A stretch of DNA of 64,000 nucleotides from Argopecten irradians (Eukaryota; Mollusca; Bivalvia; Pectinida; Pectinidae). How positions within the stretch are numbered: the first letter of the stretch is position 1; every line of letters starts with the position of its first letter. A program made the position numbers and the translations under genes. Under the pieces are notes generated by a model. The model made no database searches. It was not told where the DNA came from and was given only the letters and a program-made list of their open reading frames with translations. Below are positions 37,240 to 49,400 of the stretch, one piece after another. The stretch covers positions 19,984,828 to 20,048,827 of the forward strand of contig NC_091141.1 in the NCBI RefSeq assembly GCF_041381155.1, given 5' to 3'.

Positions 37240-37499
37240 CTACCAACGTCTGTAGCTATATGACGGTCTAAACCTCTGCGTGCGGTCCTGGAACGAGGAG
37301 TGAGTCATTCCGGATACTACAGGATTAACCTTGGAAGGATGCACTTCATTTCTGGACACTTTTGGGGTTATTGTTGTGATTTGAGCTTTGCTTGATTTAC
37401 ACGACATGCAACACTTTTGTTTGAAGGTACCACATGTGTATGCAGGCATGTAATGAAGGAACAAACTGCAATGGCTTTCCCTGTCACCATATCGACAGT
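37240..37499 (-). CDS. Gene B exon 19: PLAC-like module 6, C-terminus and stop
   Basis: 260 nt, phase 1 in, acceptor CTTTCAG, ends in stop at 37240. Encodes DCRYGDRESHC...CCMSC, then a Ser/Arg-rich tail ending YSYRRW. Confidence 0.9.
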
Positions 37500-40400
37500 C
37501 TGAAAGGATAAATTACAACTTTATTAGATAATACAATATATGGACAAATTATAACATAGATAGACAATGTACAATATATAAATGAACTTTAAATATGCCA
37601 GACATTGATTAACAGCGATGGAGTAGTGTAAAAGGTAAAACAACGAAGATAACGTTTTCATATCCATATTTATTAATGTAATATAATTTCCATTGACCAT
37701 TGAATAGGTAAACGTACCTGGATAACCTGTATCAAAACGTTTACATGTGGCACAACACTTGGAGCGGATCATATCGTTGTAACATTGTGCACCAGTTTTC
37801 GCGGTACATCCTTGATGGTCTTTACAAACTGTAAGTGTACGTAAATATTCTTAGAGATATGACCTACCACCTATCGTTAAAAATCATTTGCAAAAAGTTC
37901 CAAATTCACGATGAGTATTTCTAATATTGCGAATTATTATTGCTGTCGTTTGAAACAAACAATATAATCATGTGTAGAATCTAACTAAATTACTTATTTT
38001 TATCAACGCTCCGTTACTTAAGCATTTTAAATTCTCTCATGATTCCATGATTCTTTAAAAAGGTTAAATTGTTACATGATACGTACCGAATTCTTTTTTC
38101 TTGGCAGGCGTACAAGGTTCGCAGCAAATACTGCCAAGTAAAGCATTTGAGCAGAGTCCTTTCATGAGTCGTACTAACCATGAACATTTCAGAGACATGA
38201 ATGTGGCGTCAGGTTTAACACATTTCTGTGATGGAAATGCAAACATCTTCTGTTTTCTACTTTGTCTGTTGAGACTTGTTCTAAACGTTGTAGTCATCAT
38301 ACGCGAGTGCTTGGGATTGTTAACCTTCTGAGGTTTGTTATATTTAGGGGAATGGTTAGTGTTGTAATACTGATTACGACTCCTGGATGGAACCTTTTCC
38401 GGTTGGCGTATATTTTGTGTTCGTTGTCTTTTTATCTTCTGTTGTTGTTTCCAATGATTCCTTGCAGTAGAAGATGACGTACGCCTAAATGGTGCCGTAG
38501 GTCTGACTGGAGGTTTAGTCAGTGGACGTTGCGTTGGCCTTGGCTTATGGTCCAACTTGTTTTGATGAACGTAAGGTCCATGTGACTTAAACTTTTTGGC
38601 GCTAGGCACAGCTTGCATTTCGACCAAAGGTTTCGTTGTGCCTCCTTTGTTCAGCGATAGTGCTGGCACCGATATGTCAGCATCAGTTACTACTTTTATT
38701 TCTTTTTGGGGAAGTAGAGTATTGTCCTGGAGTTTTCTGGTGTGCCTAAGGGGCGATGACAACGTTGGTAGTAAGTTGGCTTTCGGTCCGGTGTCTGAAA
38801 GAGTCGTATGTGTATGATCTGTGAAGAACAACACGCCTTGTGTTGGTTTTGGAGCTGCTGGCACTTGTGTGGTGTCCCTGTTATTTATCCTAGCACACGT
38901 TTGACAACACTGAGTCGCGTAGTTATAGTCTGAGCATCTTCGGGGGTCGCAGTCTGCAATTCTATTCCCAAATTCACAATCTGTAAACAAAATTTAAGTC
39001 GAATTGTTTATTTATCATAAAACTGCAGGTGTCAGTAATGACATTATATGAGCAGCGAGCTATGAATCAAATGACGTGTGTTGGTTCATGCTTTAGACAA
39101 GTTTCTGGCTAGATTGGCACGTTCTAATTATTTTGGTTGTGAAATAGAGGTTCACCAACAAGTGCCTGTTGGTTATCATGTTTAGCAAGCTGTTGCTAGT
39201 TAGTTTTCAATTTTTGAAAAGACACGGAATTTTTTTAATTAGCACATGTCTTTTCAAAATTTGAAAATTAGATATTGAGACTTTAGATTAAGATGATAAA
39301 ACTTGTTTTTCTCATAACTTTGATTCTATATTGTTACTGTGGTTATTATTTGATTCTTGTTATTAGTGATACGTATCACACGGCAGCTTTCCGCCATAAT
39401 TTATAGTGCATACATAGAGAGCAAATATCATTTAGTTTTACACTTTAAATGAGCAATCACCTATTTAGACAGTAAGTGCAATTGTAAAATATGCATATAT
39501 TTGTGGGACAAATCAAGTTCGAAGCTCTGCGTTTTGTGTCTGAAATCATTTTCTCTGAAGCAGTATATCGTAAATACGTAGATCGACGAAGTGACTAGCT
39601 GTAATACACACATTTGAAGAAGTGAGACGACGAGCCTAAGAGATTGATATGTTTACATCGTTAACATCAACGATGACCCATATATGACGTTTATATGGTA
39701 CATTCACGTTCACTTCCATACGTGTGTGGAATACAAGGATTTAGATTAGTGAATATATAGCTATCATGAACGTATTTGATTTATCAGGCCGAAGCTGTAG
39801 AAATCTTCATTTATATCAATTATCATCCCATGACCAAGCAAAACCACCCAAAACATTGTTACATTGATACAATCATATTTATTTAAAAAACATATCGATA
39901 CTCATGCCGTCGTCACAAAATACATACAGAATATTGATATTGATGTACCGATAGTGTTTGTCTCGCACCGATAACTTAGTGTACCTTTGACCAAAGTATG
40001 ATGTGAACTTACCTTTGACTCTAGTGTGATGTGAACTTACCTTTGACCCCAGTGTGATGTGAACTTACCTTTGAACCAGTGTGATGTGAACTTACCTTTG
40101 ACCCCAGTGTGATATGAACTTACCTTTGACCCCGGTGTGATGGCGTTTGCAGCTTTCGCAGCACATCCTCTCGTTATCATCGTGATAACAAAATCTAGCT
40201 TCTTTATCCACGATATCGCACATTTTCTTCCTGTTTCCGAATTCACAATCTGAAATTTGCATATCAGAATAATTTTGAGCATAACGGTTTTTGGTGTATT
40301 TTAAGAATATATTTGATTTACCCACACACTATTATAACAACTAAGCGAACTTGTATTAAAAGCTATCTTGATTATCATCAATTGTGTTATATGTTGTAAT

Positions 40401-43400
40401 GAAAAAATTGAAGAAAATCATACAAATGTTTTATATATCTGAATTCACAATCTACTCACCACGTTGGTGTCGCCGAACCCTGTCACACGACGTACAGCAG
40501 AATCTGTTGTAATAGGAAAAGTAGCACCGACCGGGGTCCTCTGATATATACTGGGAGCAAGTCTTGTTTCCAAACATACGCTGGGCATCGCCATGGACAC
40601 AATTTTCTGAATAATATAAGACATTTGATCAAACTCAGAATGATGCAGTTGCCTCCCTTTACCCATGTTGTCATAATAACATATTGAACAAATAGGGTTT
40701 TTTCGCCCAATTTGCTTGCTCTATCGCACAGAACCAAAAACAATGAAGTCGCTATACCGTAATCAGTCAGATTTTTAAGCTAAGATTGTTTGTTTTTTGA
40801 CCAAAATATATCATAATCTATCTAAAATATAAAAGACAAAATCAACCCCGTCAATCAAACCACAAAACATGTTTACAGTGAATAGAAGAAGCATTTTTGA
40901 TTTGATTGTTTGAATCTTATTGTACTCAATTTTCAAGTTTAAAACAGTTTTTATTGCCATGAAAACTTCTCCGTCTAAAGTATAATTTATGTGTTGCATA
41001 TTGACACGGAAGTTCACGTTCAGATTTATTTTCTTTTTAATGAAAAACACGTATCTAAATGTCATTTATTAGGCAGGCGTCAACAAATATGCCTATATTT
41101 CAGAGCTGGTCTATTGAAACAAAACTTTAATGTTATCCAAAGCGGTAAAAATTGGCTCGTTTCATTTGTATTTTATTCCTATCAAGCCAAGCGTTATCGC
41201 CAGTTTTGACGTATATACGACATTTTTACTTCACTGAATTTATGTTTGTACATGACTTGTTTGTCGTGACTTGAATAAACTTGATATTTTATTTTGATTG
41301 AAAAATATACGGGCATATACAGACTTTGCATAATTCTCTAATTAATGTCGAAACATTCGTCACATCCTCTTTTAAAGTATGACGACAAATACTTAGTTTA
41401 ATTACTCTTGTAATTAATATATATGATCTGCATATTAATCATCATTTATTTGTGTAATAGATTAATTTAACAAACATTGGAACATTTACATAATTCTATG
41501 TAAATTGCGATATATCAAATGAGTGCTATTCATACACACATTACTGTGGCCTGGGTCCATGTCTGTATTATATGGCTTCCGTTACAGATAAGCATGTTAT
41601 TAACATTAATAACAACTGGTAGTGTGATTTATACTAAAACAAGACTGAATATTCAAATATTTATTATCAAAAATATAAATGTACACAACGTTAGCGATTA
41701 ATAAAACAGTATATGTAAATTGATATATAATATAAAGTAATATAAAGAACGTTACTGAACGGAGCAATAAACATTAGCAAAATAAAATATAATTAACAAT
41801 AATAACATGTACACCCAAATGTCACTACTTAAAAGTCCTCTAGTGCATACCCGTCTCATATGTGCGTATTTACGTGATATATTGACCACCTTTTCTCAAT
41901 GCTCGTCTTCGCCCACTCTCGAATAAACCCATATACCATTTACATAATCCAATAAGTGGCAATAGTTTGAAAATTAGTATGAAGTATTAACGTATCAGTT
42001 CATAATGTCAATATTATTTTCAGTTCAACCTGGCAGTATTGCGAAAACCTATTTCCCTTTCATCAGTTGGAACTCGTTTCGCCAAAAGATACATTCGCAA
42101 ATACAAGTTCCTGGTTTGTTTGTTTCGTTGAGGTCCAGCCCACCCGCGAAATTAACGTTCCAACGGTAACATAGATTGTATGACCTATAAACTGGACTAT
42201 ATTCTTCACAGTATCACCAATCGGCCTCGGGCCACTGTCCTTCACTTCTATCACCTTTATTGAATTGTTGCTATCGTGTTGTTCAGTAGTGTTCCCTCTC
42301 ACCAGATGTGCTTCTAAAGTATCCACCACGGTGAAAAGACGGGATTGTAAAACAGACACGTTTTTTCGAAGCTTCTTATTTTCATCTTCTAGTATGGAAA
42401 TTTTATCCACTAGTCTTTGCATCATCTTGTGATTTTCGTTTCGGATGTCGTCTCTCAGTGAGTGTAACGTGCTAAACAGGCTTTCCTCCATCAACACTTT
42501 AGACAGCTTTTCATCTATTTTATCGTTCGTAAAGCTCATGGTCTCGTTTGGAGGAGCTGGAATAATTTTAGCTTTTTGAGAATCGCCATGGTATCACAAA
42601 ATCTAATTTGCACATGCTTCCCGAAAGCATTTGAAATCGTTTTCTCAAATAACAATTGGAGTAGTATGAAGACAGCTCAACATAGCATATTAATGTAAAA
42701 TGTCGTTTATAGAATAATTCTTGTTATTTCTTTCTATCTTAAGGAACATAAGTTAACCAAGTTGAATTTAATTCTGAAAATGTAAAATTTTAAATCGATA
42801 CATATTATGTTAATTTGTACGATGCGAGTAGTCTATGTTTTCCAATGGCGTCCTAAATATAGTATAGTATACGCTTCAACAAAATGAACCTTTATTATTG
42901 ACATATGTTTACAAAGGAAATACAACATTTCTTTGTCGTTATAACTTCATCTTCGGCCGTGAATGGAAATGCTTTTACGTTACAATTGATATTAATAAAG
43001 TTTTAATTTTTGTTTCGGAAACGTTGACCCTTTAATAGCCTCGTATATGAAATCTTGTTAAATCTTGAACACAAGCATTTAAAAACAAAAGGAAAAAAAT
43101 CCTATTTTCTTTGACACATGTCTCTGTCTTTTTATCATTTCAGACAATAGTCCTAGCCGTCTGTCCGGTAATCAGGTGTTTTATGGAATCCTAGCTTACG
43201 GGGATCAACGCGTGCCGGAAACGGTTCTATTCAGTTACACGGCAATTAGCCAGATTTACTATGGTTAGCAATGTGATGTCCACTGGTGTATTACAAGATT
43301 TCTAGATCTAATTCGATAATAAATCTTACCTTTTCTGTCAGGAGCCTCTTCCGAATAGGTACACACGCCGTCAATACACCACTACAATAAAAGAAATTAT

Positions 43401-46400
43401 TATGTGTAAAATGAACTATTATAGTTGTCAACATGTATCTCTATGTTTGATGTACATCGTCTCTATGTCCCTTTATATAAGGAATTATAGACACTTTACA
43501 CTAAGTTATCGGTAAAAAGAAATACATATCAGTCGATAATGTTAATGTAAATTTAAACGCCGATACATTTCAGAATCATAACTTGAAATAAGTAAGTTTA
43601 GACTACAATATTGGTCGGAACAAATTGTTTGCTATAATTGAAAATAGATTACTCTTTTATTTTTTGCTTTGTTTCTTTTCTAAAAAAAACATTCGTTGTA
43701 AACAGTTGGCGTTTATTGATATTTGTCATTGAAGACAAATTACTTACTTTTTTGTTTCCGCATGATGTCCCACGAGCCGCGTAATATATATTAAAACTGG
43801 TGTCGGACATTGAATTCTTACAGGCCATATGTGTGCATACCTCTGCTGCGTCACCTAAAATACCACCCTGTAAAATAAACAATGATTCATGTTACATCTA
43901 TGAAGCCAAATATAACTTATAGTGGAATTATCAGATTGCCTTCTATTGAAATAGATTTGTTTTGTAATTTAAAATCATTTCTTTCTCTTTTTGGGGGGAG
44001 GGGGATATTGAACTTACCCATGCATAGTAAGACGACTGGCCAAGATGTTGCTTACACTGCTCGTTCGGTCCGTACAACTGTCCAGCCTCCTGACTTAGAT
44101 GTTCCCGAAACTCTTCCTCATCATAAATATCTGTCTCGTCCGTCAGGCAGTTCTTCGTTGGTCTGATAGGTTATACATATTTTCAACCATATTATTTCGA
44201 AATATATATTTTATTTGTCGTTTTCAATATCAAATAGATATACATGTATTGTGTATATTGCCATGCGACATTTCAACATTGCTTAAACAATACGTTATAT
44301 TTCATTACCCATGTATCGATACCATATTGAATACGTTAAACATTTCTGTAAACGTAATGAATAACTTTTAAATTATTGGTTAGATGCGATTCACATCGAC
44401 TTACAATGAATCGAGGTAGGATTGGAAGGCGTCTTGTGAACACGGGGAGAACTGAAACGGATTCAATGCGTTCGATGGTGTTGCAGAGCCTCCAATAGGA
44501 GTCATGATGTAATTATCCTGGCCAACGCACGAATTATTGTGACCATCATGATAGGCCCCCAAACTGAAAAGTGAAAAGAGGTTCAGAGGTCAGTGCCAAT
44601 GTTATCATCCGGCTTTATGTTCACTTTATACGATAGGATCAAGTCACGGTCTCAAGTATACTCCAATATATTACACTAGAAAACTGTACTATACAATTTC
44701 TTTAGAGTCTATAAGAATTATCTTAAATACTGGTAGCTTCAATCTGTAAGTAATAACTGTGGAAAACTTTAAGCAATGTTGTGGATCCAATAGAAATGAT
44801 TTAGGGGGGATTGTAGTATGCAGATTGCAGAACTTAAACTTTAAATAGTTACCTATGTCCTATTTCGTGAGTAGCAGTGAGTATACTGTTGAATCCTCCG
44901 TGCTCCTCTACGATAGACACACTTGTGTGAGTACACATAGATTTTACACGTGCAAAACCTGTTAAAGACAACATCATCAAAATAAAACAAATATGCAGGC
45001 AAACATATATTCATTTTTTATTTTTATAATATCTTAATTATTTTAATTTATTCACGCTTTCATTTTGTATACCTTCTAATCATGACTTTTTACATACCCG
45101 AAATCGACAGGAATCCAACCATATTAATTTATTTAGAACTTTGTGTGAACATACTGGCAGGTATGACATAAAACATGACCAACGTTCTCTTGACAAGTCA
45201 TACATATTATGCATGAAGTCGAACGTCCAAGTAACTGGAATATCATTTTAATATTAATGTAGTACATTAAGATGCTGTGTTTGTAATACATCTAGATATA
45301 AATGTAACACATTTAGATGCTGTGTTTGTAATACATTTAGATATTAATGTAACATTTATTTAGAAGCTGTGTTTGTGACACATTTAAATATTAATGTTAC
45401 ATATTCATATTCTGTGATTGTAATACATTTTAATATTGGTTTAACACATCAGATGTTGTGTTGGTAATATATATGTTAAGATTTAATGGATTGTGTCCTC
45501 CGAAAGTACTGGAAACGCCTGCCTGTTGACATGTCGGCCATTGCCCTTTAATATATCTACCTTGACACATTAAAATCTTAGATGTTAGAAATAGTTTATG
45601 GGAATGTTCATCCATAGCTTAAAGGAAATGTGTAGAATTGATATATTTCACATACAAGGCTACATAGTTTTACTGACTATTAATTCACGTGAATAAATCA
45701 GTAAAGTCACACATTATCAGACCTTATATGCTCTTCTATGTCAATGTCAAATATTTTAATCCCATTTATGACTGATAATCCACCTAAGATATGGTATCGG
45801 ATAATTAATATACATAATTTGATCAATTTATAGAATGAATTTCTGAATTTTTCAATCTATCAAAGTCATCCTTACTATTTTAATAAATGGATACGGAAAT
45901 AAGCTTACTCACACATAATATAGGCCTCTACGAGGTGTCACATAACAAATACAATACAATTGATTATTGATATAAATATTCATATCTTATTTCAGTATAT
46001 AGATAACTTCATTTACATTTCTGAAGATTCCATGTAATATATTGCTACGATTTCATTAATAATAGAGACGTTCTAAAATAGCACACTAGTCTTTTATAAA
46101 GGACATCACTGTCACAAACAATTACATTGCTTGTCAATATTTGCGTTCGAAAATCGTTTGAAAGAAATGCCTCTAATAAACTGCTATACCAAATATAAAG
46201 TATGAATATTTATAATATTATATAGTTCCATATCTCTGTCACACACGACATACCTGCGACTCCTTTATTTTGAACGGTTGGTCTGTAAAGGTCATACCTG
46301 TCAATGGAAAAACCGTTATGTAATTGAAATATGTACAAATGTAACTTTTAGAATAAATTAATTTTTTCACCTGCAAATAAAGAAATAAAAATATTAAACA

Positions 46401-49400
46401 AATTAATAGTATTCGAAATCAGAATATGTTGAATTTGATTTTTAATGTCCGATATCAATGTTAAGTGTTAGCATATCCCATGACAGGTAGTTCTATATAG
46501 TTTTACATTAACAATGTTCGAGATGAAATGTTCAAACTTAATATGATGGTTACATTTTTAGCTATTCTTCCCTTAGCTACTCAAAGCAAGTCATGTGATT
46601 AAAGCTTTCCTACCCGGTAAACAAAATGACGTGATCGTGTACTGGAAGGTCCATTCCCATCCTGAATCGCCATTTAATGAGTTTGTTTAAAACTTCATCA
46701 GCATATACCAGATCTCGAGGGCTGGCCTCCAGACGGTCGGCTGTCCAGTGGGAGGCCTCTGGCGTCTGTACAGACATAAATATCAGTATAAATGGATACG
46801 ATTGATTGTTATGCTGATATTTATATTAATTTTCTTCATTTACCTACGATCTTAGGGATAGCGTTTCGTGTGTGTTAGAAGTACGCACGTAATTATCGTT
46901 GAATTCGAATTGAAATAACGAAAACCGAAAATATCAACGATTACAAAGCAAATAAAATCAGCAAAATGTTCATATATATCCGCTTCAAACTTATGTTATA
47001 TAATAATGAAATAAAGCTTCAGTAGAAAGGGAAAACTTACGTCAGCTATAATATACCGTGATACCACAACCTTGACACGATTAACCTTCAGGTTTTGAAA
47101 CCGCAGATCAATCTGTAATTCAAACAAATATGTTGGTTATACCGCTGTAATCATTAGATACAGTATATAATATACCGACCACACAACTGTTACGACACTA
47201 ATTCTTAATATATCAATCAAACTTTGTCATATACTGTTAACACTTTTTCTAATTTTGTTATGAAATGACCTAATTGTAATATCGTCAGCAACTACATCAA
47301 TAACGTCTTACATTGCTAGATTTCAATTGATTATGCTTGGTGAATTAGATGCATTATTCCAAAGTGATTTATATATGATTTATGTTTTCATAAGATCATA
47401 TCATTTGTACCTAATCAGATTATCATATATATTTATGTTTTATGTGTATATTTATTATTTTTCTGAACCCAAACAAAATGAGCACACCTTCGATGAATGT
47501 TTATAAACTAGCCGATCCCAATGAGAAGCATTGAGTTTCCAGTAGAAGACTACTCACCCCATTGATGACATGGGACATGTACTGCCTTATTTTGGACTTG
47601 GCTTCGATATCCTTCTCGGCGTGAGTTTTCTGGTGACTGCGCTGGTACCAACTGTCGATATAAATAAAATGATCTGCATTATACATAAAACACACTTTCA
47701 TATATAAAAGGTGGGATTGGACTGGGATCTACGTCTCTGATCAGAAAGATCTCATCCATTTCTTAAATTCCAGTTATATTCCTTTTTCTCCAGACATGTA
47801 TTTACTTGTTAAGATCATATACGTGATGATTTGTCATTTTGTATATCGGCACATAGATATAAGTGTTCATTGCCGCATATAATTGTTTCACTCTCATCAA
47901 TTATTTTAAGGCAAAGGATGGCGGTAATATCAAAATGCTCTTGCTAAACATTTCGCTTTATTTAATTACATGACAGCGATGACAGATATTATTACATGTA
48001 ACACAATATGAGCTTAGTGTGTTACCTGCGATACACACTGTAGTCTATCAATACAATCAGTCCCATTTCGTAAGGGGTATCGTCTGTTCTGAACTGTTTC
48101 TTTGGCCTCCGTTTAGGGTAGTGTGAAACCCGTCTTCTCATCGTCATGGAGGCACTCTCAGGGCTAAGAAATTCACTCAGGTCTACAATTCTGTCCACCA
48201 TCTGCATGGACTGTCCAGGGCCTGTTGCAGATTCTAGGAAATATACGTTTAAATAAGATATTTGTATTGGTTTAAGATTTTACAACAACTTAACGTAAAT
48301 AGCATAGTAGAAGTATATGCACGCATTTGATCATAATGCATATTTTACAAAAAACATTTACATAATACCATTAAGTTAAAGCCCCATTATGTTTTGGGGT
48401 GAATGCTTGTTTTGTTTACTATATCCGGGTATCGAACATATACGTATACACGAGGTATTTTTAACTATGCAAATCAACCCGTTCTATTTTAAGAACTCTT
48501 TACTAATTGATTATTGCGTAATTATCTTCATTGGAAAGAAACCGAATGAAGAACCTTTCATAAGGGATGTTAATATATATTTTAGCAAAGTTTGGTGAAA
48601 GCATAAGGGGACTTTAAATAACTAGACAGCTCCTTCATGGTTAACATATTTATTTTTCTTGTCTCTCGCTGGACAATTTTATTTTTCTTGTCTCTCGGTG
48701 GACAATTTATGAAAAATATATCTGGCTGTAAAATTGGTATTAAAAATTCGAAAGGAGTCATTCATCTGTTTTTATTTCAACCCAGCACCTTTGATGTAAA
48801 AACATATTTAAATACAGAAATAATTGTCTTGTTTTACGGTATTCCCTGCTATCACCTGAATTTACATTTCAAATGAGCCCTGTGTTTCTATACTACTCAT
48901 ACTACTCCTATATCTTATTTGTGACATAGAAATAATTACCCTTTACAAAATCGTCTTTGACCGGTTTATCCTGTTTCCGTTTGAATACTGAGTATAACTT
49001 TCCCCTTCGACTCCCAGTAACACTCCTCTTTTTCCTTTCCGGAGAGTCGAATGGCAATGGCTCTAGACCGTATTCCACTTGATCCACAAAAAAGCTTCCT
49101 TCCTATAAACAAGTAGTATGCATTGTGTTTGCAATTAATACCATATAATTTTTTATGCCGTGTATTCGGATATTCGGTACCAACCACAAACAACTAATAA
49201 TAGTTTTGAATTCACTCATAATGCCAGGTGATATATTGGAAATAATAAAAACTTGTTTTCTGTTTTTTGTTTTTTTTTAATATGGTTATGGAATTCATAT
49301 TATTGAAACCACGTTGATTAATTAGAAACGATTACTAGTGTAAAGATAAAAATAAGAATTTTGATGACTACTTATTAATTAGGAAAAAAGGAAATAATTG

